A stretch of 64,000 bases of DNA from Albidovulum sediminicola. GTDB taxonomy: Bacteria > Pseudomonadota > Alphaproteobacteria > Rhodobacterales > Rhodobacteraceae. Positions 28,465 to 37,750 of the stretch are shown here, piece after piece. The notes beneath the pieces are model-generated. The model made no database searches. It was not told where the DNA came from and saw only the letters and a list, made by a program, of their open reading frames with translations. Within the stretch, counting starts at the first letter, position 1, and the number at the start of each line of letters is the position of its first letter. The DNA lies in the NCBI RefSeq assembly GCF_025751575.1, contig NZ_JAOWLA010000012.1, positions 1-64,000 on the forward strand. The letters are read 5' to 3'. The position numbers were made by a program, and so were the translations under genes.

Positions 28465-29321
28465 GCCGCACCTCCCTGGCCCGCTTCGTCGCCAAGTCCG
28501 GGCTGGGCGCCGTGCGACTCGTGGCGGGCCTCCTCAGCCTCGGCTTCCGCCTTGACTTTGTTCTTGAGGCCACGGCCCAGATAGGCTTCGATCACGGCCT
28601 CGTTCTCCATGATATGGGCGGCGGAGCCCTCGGCCAGCACCTTGCCCTCGGCCATCACGATGACCGGGTCGCAGAGGCGGCCGATGAAGTCCATGTCGTG
28701 CTCGATCACGCAGAAGGTGTAGCCGCGTTCCTTGTTCAGCCGCACGATCGCGTCGCCGATGGTGTTGAGAAGCGTGCGGTTCACGCCGGCGCCGACCTCA
28801 TCGAGGAAGACGATCTTGGCGTCGACCATCATCGTGCGGCCAAGCTCCAGCAGCTTCTTCTGCCCGCCGGACAGGTTACCCGCGCGCTCGTCGGCCAGAT
28901 GGGAAATCGTCAGGAAATCAAGCACCTCGTCGGCTTTCTTCGCGAGCGCGCGCTCTTCCTCGGCGATGCGCTTGCGGCCGAACCAGGCGTTCCAGAGCGT
29001 CTCGCCCGACTGGGCCGCCGGCACCATCATCAGGTTTTCTCGCACCGTCATCGAGGAGAATTCATGCGCGATCTGGAAGGTCCGGAGCAGGCCCTTGTGG
29101 AAAAGCTCGTGCGGCGGCAGGCCGGTAATGTCCTCGCCGTCCATGATCACCCGGCCCGAGGTCGGCGTGTAGACTCCGGCGATCACGTTGAAGAGCGTTG
29201 ACTTGCCCGCCCCGTTCGGCCCGATCAGCCCGGTGATCGAGCCCTTCGCGATCTCGAGCGAGGCGCCGTCAACTGCGCGGAACCCCCCGAAATGCTTGTG
29301 CAGATCCTCAACGACGATCAT
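28461..29321 (-). CDS. livG: Branched-chain amino acid ABC transporter ATPase LivG
   Basis: The 286-aa ATPase shows Walker A GPNGAGKST, the LivG-specific FQIAHEFSSMTVRENLMM, signature NLSGGQKKLLELGR and CVIEHDMDFI. Two oddities are seen. Walker B reads IVFLDEVGAGV, with Val where almost all ABC ATPases have Pro after the catalytic Glu. The last 35 residues form an Ala/Glu-rich charged tail beyond the normal end. The catalytic Glu itself is kept, so activity is expected. It is coupled to livF by a four-base overlap. Confidence 0.92.
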   Translation of the reverse strand: MIVVEDLHKHFGGFRAVDGASLEIAKGSITGLIGPNGAGKSTLFNVIAGVYTPTSGRVIMDGEDITGLPPHELFHKGLLRTFQIAHEFSSMTVRENLMMVPAAQSGETLWNAWFGRKRIAEEERALAKKADEVLDFLTISHLADERAGNLSGGQKKLLELGRTMMVDAKIVFLDEVGAGVNRTLLNTIGDAIVRLNKERGYTFCVIEHDMDFIGRLCDPVIVMAEGKVLAEGSAAHIMENEAVIEAYLGRGLKNKVKAEAEAEEARHESHGAQPGLGDEAGQGGAA

Positions 29322-29370
29322 GCGTGTTCATCCCCTTCGCACGGGTTCACCCGCGTCTGTCGATATCGAA

Positions 29371-29399
29371 AAGGCAGCCCGGATAAGCCGGGCTGCCTT
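29371..29399 (-). terminator. Hairpin with T-run between livK and livG
   Basis: AAGGCAGCCCGG pairs with CCGGGCTGCCTT around five bases; on the minus strand TTTTC follows. It lies just after livK. Partial termination here would make binding protein in excess over the ATPases, as is common for ABC importers. Confidence 0.7.
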
Positions 29400-29415
29400 G
29401 TGTGGCATCAAGCGA

Positions 29416-30600
29416 TCAGCGGTAGCCGACCGTGGTGATCTTGCCGTCCTTGAACTCGTACTCGCGATACGCGCCCGAGGCTTCGCCCGGTCCGATCAGC
29501 TCGACCGCCGAGGCGCCGACGTAGTCGATGTCGGTCCCCGCCGCAAGAAGCTCAAGCCCCTTGGCCAGTTCGCCCGGATAGATCTTCTCGCCCGGCGCGT
29601 TGGCGACATCCATCACCTTCGCGGCAAGGTCGGCCGACTTCGAAGAACCGGCGGCCTGCATGGCGAGCATGATCAGCGCCGCCGCGTCATAGCTTTCGCC
29701 CGCATAGGACGAGGAGCCGTCGAAGCCCGCGGCCGTGGCCATTTCCAGGAAGGTCGCGCCACCGGCGCTGTCGGTGCCCGGAACGGTACCGAAGGAGCCA
29801 TCAAGCTCGCTGCCGAACTTTTCTTCGAGCACGTTGCCATACATGCCGTCCGGCAGCATGAAGGTGCTGAAGGCGCCGGTGTCGAGCGCGGCGCGGATGA
29901 CGCCCGCGCCGCCCTGGTCGACATAGCCCGCAACGACAAGCGCATCGCCACCGGCAGAGGCCAGTGCGCCGACCTCGGCCGAATAGTCGGCCTTGCCGTC
30001 TTCATGCGCGGCCGAGATGCTCACGCTACCACCGGCCGCTTCGACCGCGGCCTGGATGGAGTCGGCCAGACCCTTGCCGTAGTCGTTGTTGGTGTAGGAA
30101 ATTGCGACGGAAGAGATGCTGCGGTCCTGCAGGACTTTGGCGATGATCTCACCCTGGCGCGCATCCGAGGGTGCAGTGCGGAAGAACAATCCGTTGTCCT
30201 CGGCCGAGGTCAGACCGGGGGAGGTCGCCGAGGCCGAGATCATCACGATGCCGTTCGGAACCGCCACATTGGCCAGGATCGCGCCGGTCACGCCCGAGCA
30301 GTCCGCGCCCATGATCGCGTTGACCTTGTCCGTGGTGACAAGGCGTTCAGCCGCCGCCGTGGCGGCCGCCGCGTCGACGCAGGTCGAATCGCCGCGCACC
30401 GAGGTCACGGTCGAGCCGTCGAGCAGCTTGCCGGAGTCGCTGACTTCCTTCATCGCAAGCTCGGCACCCGCGCCCATCGAAGGCGTGATCGATTCCAGCG
30501 GCCCCGTGAAGCCCAGGATCACCCCGAGCTTGATGTCCTCGGCGCCAGCCGCACCCGTCATGAGCGCGACCGCAGCGGTCGCGGCGAGAAGTTTCTTCAT
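29416..30600 (-). CDS. ABC transporter substrate-binding protein (LivK/AmiC type)
   Basis: The 394-aa protein starts with a signal peptide (MKKLLAATAAVALMTGAAGA, cleavage before EDIKLG) and continues as a periplasmic binding protein type I. Typical segments are LGVILGFTGPLESITPSMGAGAELAMKE, ADCSGVTGAILANVAVPNG and SSYAGESYDAAALIMLAMQ. It delivers solute to LivHM-LivFG. Which solute (branched-chain amino acid, amide or betaine-like compound) is not decided; the neighbouring dimethylglycine-dehydrogenase-like enzyme makes an N-methylated compound worth considering. Confidence 0.88.
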   Translation of the reverse strand: MKKLLAATAAVALMTGAAGAEDIKLGVILGFTGPLESITPSMGAGAELAMKEVSDSGKLLDGSTVTSVRGDSTCVDAAAATAAAERLVTTDKVNAIMGADCSGVTGAILANVAVPNGIVMISASATSPGLTSAEDNGLFFRTAPSDARQGEIIAKVLQDRSISSVAISYTNNDYGKGLADSIQAAVEAAGGSVSISAAHEDGKADYSAEVGALASAGGDALVVAGYVDQGGAGVIRAALDTGAFSTFMLPDGMYGNVLEEKFGSELDGSFGTVPGTDSAGGATFLEMATAAGFDGSSSYAGESYDAAALIMLAMQAAGSSKSADLAAKVMDVANAPGEKIYPGELAKGLELLAAGTDIDYVGASAVELIGPGEASGAYREYEFKDGKITTVGYR

Positions 30601-30760
30601 CTTGTTACTCCCATATTGGATCGAAATCTGGCGGCGAGCCTAGAGCGGCTTTGCCTAAAAGAAAAGCGGTTCGCGGAAGGGTCCTGCGGGGCGGTGGGAA
30701 TTGACCCGGCGTCACCCTAAGCCGGATGTGCGGCGGGTCAAGGAAGCCCAGGGGGGCCCC

Positions 30761-31780
30761 TCAGATCGACAGGCGCGCGCCCCCCGGTACCCCGTGTGTG
30801 CCACGTTCCCGGTAAGGCGTCGTCTTGTAATGCGCGCGGTAGCATTTCGAAAAATGCGACGGGCTTGCGAAGCCGCAGGCCAGCGCAACGTTGATCACGC
30901 TCATGTCCGTCTGCATCAGCAGATTGCGGGCTTTCTGAAGCCGCAGCTCCATGTAGTACCGTTTCGGGCTGCGGTTCAGGTAGCGCCGGAACAGCCGCTC
31001 CAACTGGCGCGTCGACATGCCGACCTGCTCGGCCAGGTCCGCCGGGCTGATCGGGTCCTCGATATTGGCCTCCATCATCTGGATGACCTGGCTGAGCTTC
31101 GGGTGACGCACGCCGATCCGCGTCGGGATCGAGAGGCGCTGCGTGTCCTGGTCGGTGCGAATCGAGGAATAGATCAGCTGGTCGGCGACGGTATTGGCAA
31201 CCTCTTCCCCGTGGTCCGAGGCAATGATCTTGAGCATCAGGTCGATGGAGGCCGTCCCGCCCGCCGTCGACATGCGGTTCCCGTCGAGGACGAAGACCGA
31301 CTTGGTCAGCCTGACCTGCTCGAACTCCTCCAGGAAACTGTCCTGGTTTTCCCAGTGGATGGTGGCGCGCTTGCCGTCCAGAAGCCCGGCCTTGGCCAGG
31401 GTGTAGGCGGCGGTGCAAAGCCCGCCGATTGCCGCGCCGCGCCGCGCCTCGCGGCGAAGCCAGTTCAGAACCGGCTTGGTCGTGGCGTCCTGCACGTCGA
31501 TGCCGCCGCAGACAAGCACCGTATCCTCGCGCGAGATCTCCCCAAGCCCCATGTCGAGCTTGAAGGCCGCGCCGTTCGAACAGACCGCCTCCTTCCCGTC
31601 CTCGCCCGCCAGTGCCCAGCTGTAGGCCTGCGATCCCAGTACGCGGTTGGCAATGCGAAGCGGTTCGATGGCGCCCGCGAAGGACAACATGGTAAAGCGG
31701 TTAAGCAAGAGGAATACGAACCGCTTCTTGCGCGGCGCGGCATTCGGCGCGGACTTGCTGGACGTAACTGCGGGGGGCAT
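30761..31780 (-). CDS. AraC-family regulator, GlxA/GbdR type
   Basis: The 339-aa protein has an N-terminal DJ-1/PfpI-like amidase-fold domain (RFVFLLLNRFTMLSFAGAIEPLRIANR, and later AAIGGLCTAAYTLAKAGLLDG). A C-terminal AraC domain carries two helix-turn-helices (SPADLAEQVGMSTRQLERLFRRY and DMSVINVALACGFASPSHFSKCYRAHY). GbdR, which activates glycine betaine and dimethylglycine catabolism in Pseudomonas, has this make-up and closely similar motifs. Location upstream of livK and the dehydrogenase gene fits that role. I chose ATG 31780 (MPPAVTSSK); the open frame extends 153 bases further. Confidence 0.85.
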   Translation of the reverse strand: MPPAVTSSKSAPNAAPRKKRFVFLLLNRFTMLSFAGAIEPLRIANRVLGSQAYSWALAGEDGKEAVCSNGAAFKLDMGLGEISREDTVLVCGGIDVQDATTKPVLNWLRREARRGAAIGGLCTAAYTLAKAGLLDGKRATIHWENQDSFLEEFEQVRLTKSVFVLDGNRMSTAGGTASIDLMLKIIASDHGEEVANTVADQLIYSSIRTDQDTQRLSIPTRIGVRHPKLSQVIQMMEANIEDPISPADLAEQVGMSTRQLERLFRRYLNRSPKRYYMELRLQKARNLLMQTDMSVINVALACGFASPSHFSKCYRAHYKTTPYRERGTHGVPGGARLSI

Positions 31781-31861
31781 TATGCGACTCTTATTTGTCG
31801 TTTTGGTTACAGAAGCACCAAATTTCGCGCCCCGCAAGGGGCATGGGGCGGTGCATTGGGT

Positions 31862-31890
31862 TTGCAAGGCGGCCGGGCTGACAGTATAAG
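31862..31890 (+). promoter_or_regulatory. Likely sigma-70 promoter of aroG
   Basis: TTGCAA, 17 bases, TATAAG gives good -35 and -10 elements ending 35 bases before the aroG start. Confidence 0.6.
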
Positions 31891-31925
31891 CCGCCCGGTT
31901 AACGCTAAACGCTTGGAGAAGACCC

Positions 31926-33296
31926 ATGACCAAGGCCTGGAACAGATCCGATTGGCGCAGCCGTCCGCGGGTGCAGATGCCGGATTATCCGGATCAGGCC
32001 GCGCTGAACGCGGTGGAGGCGCAGATCGAAAGAATGCCGCCCCTGGTCTTTGCGGGCGAGGCCCGCAAACTCAAGCGCGCGCTTGGCGACGTGGCTGCGG
32101 GCCGTGCCTTCCTTCTTCAGGGCGGCGACTGCGCCGAAAGCTTTGCGGAATTTTCCGCCGACAACATCCGCGACACCTTCAAGGTGCTGTTGCAGATGGC
32201 GATCGTGCTGACCTGGGGCGCGAAGCTTCCGGTCGTCAAGGTCGGCCGGATGGCGGGCCAGTTCGCCAAGCCGCGTTCGGCGGGGACCGAGGTCATCGGT
32301 GGGGTGGAGCTGCCGTCCTACCGGGGCGACATCATCAACGGATTCGACTTCACCGCCGACGCCCGCGTGCCCGATCCCGCGCGGATGCTTCAGGCCTATA
32401 CGCAGGCGGCGGCCTCGCTCAACCTGCTCCGGGCCTTCTCGACCGGCGGGTTCGCGGACATGCACCGGGTCCAGAGCTGGATTTCGGGCTTCACCCAGGA
32501 AGACGAGGCCAAGCGTTACCGCGAGGTCGCGACCCGCATTCAGGATGCGATGGACTTCATGGGTGCGGCGGGCGTCACCTCCGACACCGTTCACGCGATG
32601 TCCGCGGTCGATTTCTACACCAGCCATGAGGCGCTGCTTCTGGAGTATGAGGAGGCGCTGTGCCGGATCGATTCGACCTCGGGCCTGCCGGTGGCGGGGT
32701 CGGGTCACATGATCTGGATCGGCGACCGCACCCGTCAGCCCGACGGCGCGCATGTCGAGTTCTGCCGCGGCGTCCAGAACCCGATCGGGCTGAAATGCGG
32801 GCCCTCGCTGACCTCGGACGACCTCAAGAAACTGATCGCCCGGCTGAACCCGGAAAACGAGGCCGGCCGCCTGACGCTGATCGCGCGCTTCGGCGCGGGC
32901 AAGGTCGGCGACAACCTGCCGCGGCTGATCAGGGCGGTCGAGGAAGAGGGCGCCACGGTCGTCTGGACCTGCGATCCGATGCACGGAAACACGATCAAGT
33001 CGGCGACGGGCTACAAGACCCGGCCCTTCGACAGTGTCCTGCGCGAGGTGCGTGAGTTCTTCGCCGTTCACAAGGCGGAAGGGACGATCCCCGGCGGCGT
33101 GCATTTCGAGATGACGGGCAAGGACGTGACCGAATGCACCGGCGGCGTGCGCGCTGTGACGGACGAGGATCTGTCGGACCGCTACCACACCGCCTGCGAC
33201 CCGCGTCTGAACGCCAGCCAGTCGCTGGAGCTTGCCTTCCTTGTCGCGGAGGAGCTTCAAGATCGCCGCGCGATGCAGAAAGCCGCCGGCATGTGA
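31926..33296 (+). CDS. aroG: Class II 3-deoxy-7-phosphoheptulonate synthase
   Basis: Condenses phosphoenolpyruvate and erythrose 4-phosphate in the first step of the shikimate pathway. The 456-aa protein is of the plant/actinobacterial class II type, not the short E. coli AroFGH type. Characteristic segments are [56 protein letters not shown] and [11 protein letters not shown]. The metal ligands expected of the class (Cys in GGDCAES, His in DPMHGN, Glu in HFEMTG) are in place. A promoter precedes it and a strong terminator follows. Confidence 0.96.
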   Translation: MTKAWNRSDWRSRPRVQMPDYPDQAALNAVEAQIERMPPLVFAGEARKLKRALGDVAAGRAFLLQGGDCAESFAEFSADNIRDTFKVLLQMAIVLTWGAKLPVVKVGRMAGQFAKPRSAGTEVIGGVELPSYRGDIINGFDFTADARVPDPARMLQAYTQAAASLNLLRAFSTGGFADMHRVQSWISGFTQEDEAKRYREVATRIQDAMDFMGAAGVTSDTVHAMSAVDFYTSHEALLLEYEEALCRIDSTSGLPVAGSGHMIWIGDRTRQPDGAHVEFCRGVQNPIGLKCGPSLTSDDLKKLIARLNPENEAGRLTLIARFGAGKVGDNLPRLIRAVEEEGATVVWTCDPMHGNTIKSATGYKTRPFDSVLREVREFFAVHKAEGTIPGGVHFEMTGKDVTECTGGVRAVTDEDLSDRYHTACDPRLNASQSLELAFLVAEELQDRRAMQKAAGM

Positions 33297-33317
33297 AACC
33301 GCCGTCCCGGCGATATG

Positions 33318-33343
33318 AAACGGGCCCCACCGGGGCCCGTTTT
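33318..33343. terminator. Bidirectional terminator between aroG and the PAS gene
   Basis: AAACGGGCCCC and GGGGCCCGTTT pair around ACC, with AT-rich flanks in both directions. It lies between convergent genes and can stop both transcripts. Confidence 0.75.
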
Positions 33344-34005
33344 CATTCGTCGGTCTTGACGAGCCTGAGGTGCGCACGGGACCGGGGCGCGCGCATGAAG
33401 GGCGGCATGCTTTCCGCGAAGCCCCGCTCGGGCGTGATCGCCCGGGGCGACGGTTGGCCCGCCGCGATCTCGGTCCTCAGGGTCTCTGAAAGGCTGAAGC
33501 GGCGCGGCGCCAGTCCGATCTGCCCGTTGCTCGCCAGGCAGCCAAGCGCCCGGTCGATTCCGCCCCGGTCGCTGCGCATGGGCAAGAGCAAGAGCCGCGC
33601 GGTCAGTTCCGGCCGTCCCGCGCCCGCTTCCGCGCGCAAGACAACCTCTGCCACGGCGGGGGACTCAAATACATCGGCAAGCACGGCCCCCATCTGCGGG
33701 CGTGATCCAGGCGAAAGCATCGCCGTGATCGGCATGCCGCGCACCTCCATCCCCATCAGGTCGTTGAGATGTCCTCCAGCGACTCGGAACCGGGCGATCT
33801 GCGGAGCCACGCGCTCAAGAATGAAGGCGTAATCCAGCGCTCTCTCGATGCCCCTCGGGTCCACCTCGGACCTCAACGGCACGGGCCGTCCGCCACGCAG
33901 GGCTTCCCAATAGGCCCTGACTTCTTCCACGGTCGATCGAGTCATGTCTTTTCGCGCCCCCGCGAAGGGGACGACCTCGCCCCCGAAGAAACCATCTACA
34001 CTCAT
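33343..34005 (-). CDS. PAS-domain protein (PF07310 / DUF1478 type)
   Basis: The 220-aa protein fits the alphaproteobacterial single-PAS family. Residues 25-70 contain the family opening (EVRAYWEALRGGRPVPLRSEVDPRGIERALDYAFILERV). Residues 70-165 complete the PAS fold (QIARFRVAGGHLNDLMGMEVRGMPI). The basic C-terminus ends MRAPRSRAHLRLVKTDE. No output domain is attached. Ligand and role are unknown. The gene is divergent from yicC, and a candidate CtrA box lies between them. Confidence 0.82.
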   Translation of the reverse strand: MSVDGFFGGEVVPFAGARKDMTRSTVEEVRAYWEALRGGRPVPLRSEVDPRGIERALDYAFILERVAPQIARFRVAGGHLNDLMGMEVRGMPITAMLSPGSRPQMGAVLADVFESPAVAEVVLRAEAGAGRPELTARLLLLPMRSDRGGIDRALGCLASNGQIGLAPRRFSLSETLRTEIAAGQPSPRAITPERGFAESMPPFMRAPRSRAHLRLVKTDE

Positions 34006-34093
34006 TACACAACCTCCAGCTTGATCCTTTCACGCAGTCTCCGGTTCGCGTTGTCCACAGGTTCAGGCTTTGTTAACCGTAGGGCGGAAAAGC

Positions 34094-34109
34094 TTACCTA
34101 AGTGTTAAC
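34094..34109. promoter_or_regulatory. Candidate CtrA-binding box between the PAS gene and yicC
   Basis: TTAC, seven bases (CTAAGTG), TTAAC matches the CtrA consensus with one change. An extra TTAACC half-site lies at 34073-34078. The box is 89 bases before the PAS start and 42 bases before yicC. Confidence 0.5.
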
Positions 34110-34150
34110 ATAGCCCAACGCCGCGGCGCCGGGGGGAAAAAAGGAAACCA

Positions 34151-35053
34151 ATGGTTAATCACGCGCTTGTCTCGATGACCGGATTCGCCGAACGCCGGGG
34201 ATCGGACGCCGGAGCCGATTGGGTCTGGGAGATCCGGGCCGTCAATGGCAAGGGGCTCGACCTTCGCACGCGCCTGCCGGATGGAATCGACGGGCTGGAA
34301 CAGGGCGCGCGCGCGGCGGTGTCGGCGCGCATGGCGCGGGGGAATGCCACCCTTTCGCTCAAACTGTCGCGGGCGGCGGAGGCCGGGGCGATCCGGGTCA
34401 ATGCCGCAGGTCTGTCCGCGGCGCTTGACGCGGTGTCCCAAGTCGGTGCGGAGGCGGCGCGCCGGGGCGTGGAACTGCCCGCGCCCTCCGCCACCGATAT
34501 CCTCACGCTGCGCGGCGTGCTCGAAACCGGAGCCGTGGCCGAGGATACCGGTCCGCTTCTGGCCGCGCTGTTGGCTGACCTTGACGTGCTTCTGGCCGAT
34601 TTCGCCGCGATGCGTGCGGCGGAGGGGCGGGCACTGGCCGTCGTCATTGATGGCCAGATCGCACGAATCGCCCAACTGGCCGATGAGGCGCGCACCGCGG
34701 CAGAGGCGCGTCGGCCGCAGATGGAGCAGGCGCTGCGCGACAACCTTGCCCGTGTGCTTGCCGGCGCGGCCGAGGCCGATCCGGCCCGCGTGGCGCAGGA
34801 ACTCGCGCTGCTGGCGGTCAAGGCGGACGTGACCGAGGAACTTGACCGCCTGGCGGCCCATGTTGCTGCGGCCCGCAGGCTTCTGGCCGAAAAGGGCGCG
34901 GTCGGCCGCAAGTTCGACTTCCTGATGCAGGAATTCATGCGCGAGGCGAACACGCTTTGTTCAAAGTCGGGCAATGCCGAGCTGACTCGGATCGGCCTTG
35001 ACCTCAAGACCGTGATCGACCAGATGCGCGAACAGGTTCAGAACGTGGAATGA
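34151..35053 (+). CDS. YicC family endoribonuclease
   Basis: The 300-aa protein matches the YicC family, whose E. coli member has endoribonuclease activity. The N-terminal [10 protein letters not shown] and [15 protein letters not shown] are characteristic, as is the C-terminal [48 protein letters not shown] with metal-binding acidic residues. It overlaps gmk by four bases, a pairing widely conserved in bacteria. Confidence 0.93.
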   Translation: MVNHALVSMTGFAERRGSDAGADWVWEIRAVNGKGLDLRTRLPDGIDGLEQGARAAVSARMARGNATLSLKLSRAAEAGAIRVNAAGLSAALDAVSQVGAEAARRGVELPAPSATDILTLRGVLETGAVAEDTGPLLAALLADLDVLLADFAAMRAAEGRALAVVIDGQIARIAQLADEARTAAEARRPQMEQALRDNLARVLAGAAEADPARVAQELALLAVKADVTEELDRLAAHVAAARRLLAEKGAVGRKFDFLMQEFMREANTLCSKSGNAELTRIGLDLKTVIDQMREQVQNVE

Positions 35054-35691
35054 CAATGCAGCGCAGGGGCTTACTGATCATCCTTTCATCGCCTTCGGGC
35101 GCGGGGAAATCGACGCTTGCCAAGCGGCTGATGGCCTGGGACCCGACGCTGAAGTTCTCCGTCTCGGCAACGACGCGGGCGCCTAGACCGGGTGAGGAGG
35201 ATGGGCGCGAGTACTACTTTCGTACCCGCGCGGAATTCGAGGCGATGGTCGCGGCGGGCGAGATGCTGGAACATGCTGAGGTCTTCGGAAACTTCTACGG
35301 CTCGCCCAAGGGGCCAGTGGAGGCGGCGATGAACGAGGGGCGCGACACGCTTTTCGACATCGACTGGCAGGGCGGCCAGCAGATCCGCCGATCGGCGCTC
35401 GCAAAAGATGTGGTCTCGATCTTTATCTTGCCGCCTTCGATCGCGGATCTGGAAAGCCGACTGCGTGGGCGCGGGCAGGACAGCGAGGATGTCATCGCAG
35501 GCCGCATGGCGAAAAGCCGTGACGAGATCAGCCATTGGGCGGAGTACGACTACGTCATTATCAACCGGGATATCGACGAAGCCGAAGAGGAGCTCAAGAC
35601 CATCCTCAAGGCGGAGCGTTCGCGTGCCGACCGCCAGCCTGGCCTCACCGAGTTCGTCCGTGGTCTCAACAGGGAGTTCGAAGGTAGATGA
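35050..35691 (+). CDS. gmk: Guanylate kinase
   Basis: Phosphorylates GMP to GDP with ATP. The 213-aa protein has the P-loop [13 protein letters not shown] (about residues 13-25), the GMP-binding [20 protein letters not shown] and the lid segment [20 protein letters not shown] 35050 gives the typical N-terminal spacing to the P-loop. It overlaps both yicC and the following carbonic anhydrase-like gene by four bases, indicating one coupled operon. Confidence 0.96.
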   Translation: MTMQRRGLLIILSSPSGAGKSTLAKRLMAWDPTLKFSVSATTRAPRPGEEDGREYYFRTRAEFEAMVAAGEMLEHAEVFGNFYGSPKGPVEAAMNEGRDTLFDIDWQGGQQIRRSALAKDVVSIFILPPSIADLESRLRGRGQDSEDVIAGRMAKSRDEISHWAEYDYVIINRDIDEAEEELKTILKAERSRADRQPGLTEFVRGLNREFEGR

Positions 35692-36206
35692 TCTATGCGC
35701 TTGACGGAGTAGCCCCCGAGATCGGCCGGGATGTCTGGGTCGCCCCGGACGCCAACATCATCGGCAAGGTGGTGCTGGAGGATGAGGCGGGCATCTGGTT
35801 CGGCGCCACGCTCAGGGGCGACAACGAGGTCATCCATGTGGGCCGGGGCACGAACATCCAGGAAAACACCGTCTGCCACACGGACATGGGCTATCCTATG
35901 GTGATCGGGCCGGACTGCACGATCGGGCACAAGGCCATGCTGCACGGCTGCACCATCGGGGCCGGCTCGCTGATCGGGATGGGGGCCACGATCCTCAACG
36001 GGGCGAAGATCGGCTCGGGCTGCCTGATCGGGGCCGGGGCCCTTGTGACCGAGGGCAAGGAGATTCCGGACGGCTCGCTCGTCATGGGGGCGCCGGGCAA
36101 GGTTGTGCGGATGCTGGACGATGCGGCGCGGGCGCGGCTTCTGGCCTCGGCCGAGGGCTACCGCAGAAACGCCAAGCGCTTCCTCGCCGGGTTGAAGGCC
36201 CTGTGA
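35688..36206 (+). CDS. Gamma carbonic anhydrase family protein
   Basis: The 172-aa protein is a left-handed beta-helix of hexapeptide repeats ([43 protein letters not shown]). The three zinc-ligand histidines lie in NTVCHTD and GHKAMLHGC. Such proteins either hydrate CO2 or are inactive relatives such as PaaY/YrdA. The Cam proton-shuttle loop is absent, as in most bacterial homologues. It is the third gene of the yicC-gmk operon. Confidence 0.9.
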   Translation: MIYALDGVAPEIGRDVWVAPDANIIGKVVLEDEAGIWFGATLRGDNEVIHVGRGTNIQENTVCHTDMGYPMVIGPDCTIGHKAMLHGCTIGAGSLIGMGATILNGAKIGSGCLIGAGALVTEGKEIPDGSLVMGAPGKVVRMLDDAARARLLASAEGYRRNAKRFLAGLKAL

Positions 36207-36242
36207 CGGGTGATCCCGGCTACCGTCCGAATGGGGGCTGAC

Positions 36243-36443
36243 ATGGCGCGATTTCTCGACCGCGATCATCCGATGTTCCGGCAAACCTGGGTTCGCGCGG
36301 TGACCGTCGCGGTGCCGCTTGTGGGGGCGGGTTTCGAACTGACGCTTGGTTCACCGCTCTGGGGGGCCATCTTTGCCGGCCTTGCCGGTTACGCGCTTTG
36401 GGAGCTGTTCCTGCGCGGCCCTCGGGGCGGCGACCGCGGCTGA
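36243..36443 (+). CDS. Small conserved membrane protein
   Basis: The 66-aa protein starts MARFLDRDHPMFRQTWVRAV and has two hydrophobic spans around residues 18-35 and 40-57, with a charged tail (GPRGGDRG). Similar short proteins beginning with a DxDHPMF motif are found in other Rhodobacterales by recollection. I chose ATG 36243, preceded by GGGGGC; the frame opens at 36210 but that part is not protein-like. It is probably the last gene of the yicC-gmk operon. Function unknown. Confidence 0.7.
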   Translation: MARFLDRDHPMFRQTWVRAVTVAVPLVGAGFELTLGSPLWGAIFAGLAGYALWELFLRGPRGGDRG

Positions 36444-36449
36444 TCGGAC

Positions 36450-36525
36450 GGGTCAGTGCCACGGCACGCGGCCACTTGAGCGGGACCGGGCGACGTGCCA
36501 ATCAGGGCGGAAAGGAGACCCGCCC
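36450..36525 (+). promoter_or_regulatory. Structured mRNA leader of the trans-sulfuration gene
   Basis: The leader folds on paper into an outer stem GGCACG (36463-36468) with CGTGCC (36494-36499). A second stem, GGGCGG (36505-36510) with CCGCCC (36520-36525), encloses the ribosome-binding site AAAGGAG in its loop and ends directly at the ATG. GGTC (36451-36454) can also pair with GACC (36484-36487) inside the first loop, as a pseudoknot would. This is the form of a translational riboswitch or attenuator. I do not recognise its class; SAM-II core sequence is not seen. Confidence 0.45.
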
Positions 36526-37725
36526 ATGTCCGATGATCGCCCGATCCCCGAAAACCTCGTCCGCCGCACGCCGCTGCCCACCAGTGTCAGCCGTCCGGTC
36601 GTGACACCGATCATGCCCTCGGTCGTCTATGCCTCCGACTGCCCCGATGAGCTTGACGCGCAGTACGAAGGCCGGGTGAAGGGCTTCACCTATGCGCGCG
36701 AGGGCCACCCCAACGCCGAGGTTCTGGCGCAGAAGATCGATGCGCTGGAAGGGGCCGAGGGCGGGCTGATCCTGGGCTCTGGCATGGCGGCGGTCACGGC
36801 GGCGTTGATGGGGTGCCTGAAGGCGGGCGACCACGTTCTGGGCGGCGATCAGCTTTACGGCCGCTCCCTTCGCCTTATGGGGACGGACCTGCCGCGCTTC
36901 GGCATCGCCACCTCGCTTGCCGATCCGACGGATGCGGCGGCCTTCGCCCGCGCGATCCGGCCCGAGACGCGGATGGTGCTGGTCGAACTGGTCTCAAACC
37001 CCACGCTCAGGGTCGCCGATATTCCCGGCATCGCGGCGATCTGCAAGGAACGCGGCGTGCTTCTGGCGGTGGACAGCACCTTTTCCACGCCGCGCGCCTT
37101 CCGCCCGTTCGAGCATGGGGCGGATATCGTCATCCACTCGGTGACCAAGCTGTTGGCGGGCCATTCCGACGTGACGCTGGGCTATGTCGCGGCGAAGGAC
37201 CCGGCGCTGCGCAAGGCGATCTACGATTTCGCGGTGACGACGGGCCTGACGCCGAGCCCCTTCGATTGCTGGCTGGCCGAACGCGGGCTGATGACCTTCC
37301 ACCTGCGCTATGACCGGGCGGAGGAGAACGCCAAGGCGCTGGCCGACCATCTAGCGGGCCTGCCGGGGGTACGGCGCGTGCTATACCCGCTGCGCGCCGA
37401 TCACCCCGACCACAACCGAGCGTCGGGGCTTCTGGGCGCGCGGGGGGGCAACATGCTGTCGTTTGAGGTCGAGGGCGGCCGGGCGGGGGCCAATGCGCTG
37501 ACCCGCGCCATGAGAGACCTGCCCTTTGCCCCGACGCTTGGCGATATCGCGACGATCCTGTCGCATTCGGCCTCCTCCTCCCACCGGGCGCTCTCGCACG
37601 AGGCGCGGGCGGCCCTGGGGATCAGCGAGGGGTTCTTCCGCATCTCGGTGGGGGTCGAGGATATCGGGCTCTTGAAGCGGGATTTCGCGGCTGGCGTCGC
37701 CGCAGCCAGGGCCGCAGCCGGATAA
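36526..37725 (+). CDS. Cys/Met metabolism PLP-dependent (trans-sulfuration) enzyme
   Basis: The 399-aa protein belongs to the cystathionine gamma-synthase / lyase / O-acylhomoserine sulfhydrylase family. PLP-site features are GSGMAAVTAAL, the Tyr of DQLYGRS, ELVSNPTLRVADI and the Schiff-base Lys in HSVTKLLAGHSDV. A C-terminal ISVGVEDIGLLKRDF is typical. Sequence alone does not decide between lyase and synthase. The start at 36526 is set by AAAGGAG at 36511-36517. The ribosome-binding site lies in a hairpin, so translation may be controlled by a sulfur metabolite. Confidence 0.88.
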   Translation: MSDDRPIPENLVRRTPLPTSVSRPVVTPIMPSVVYASDCPDELDAQYEGRVKGFTYAREGHPNAEVLAQKIDALEGAEGGLILGSGMAAVTAALMGCLKAGDHVLGGDQLYGRSLRLMGTDLPRFGIATSLADPTDAAAFARAIRPETRMVLVELVSNPTLRVADIPGIAAICKERGVLLAVDSTFSTPRAFRPFEHGADIVIHSVTKLLAGHSDVTLGYVAAKDPALRKAIYDFAVTTGLTPSPFDCWLAERGLMTFHLRYDRAEENAKALADHLAGLPGVRRVLYPLRADHPDHNRASGLLGARGGNMLSFEVEGGRAGANALTRAMRDLPFAPTLGDIATILSHSASSSHRALSHEARAALGISEGFFRISVGVEDIGLLKRDFAAGVAAARAAAG

Positions 37726-37750
37726 CTGGGCATCGACCGGGGAGGGGGGC

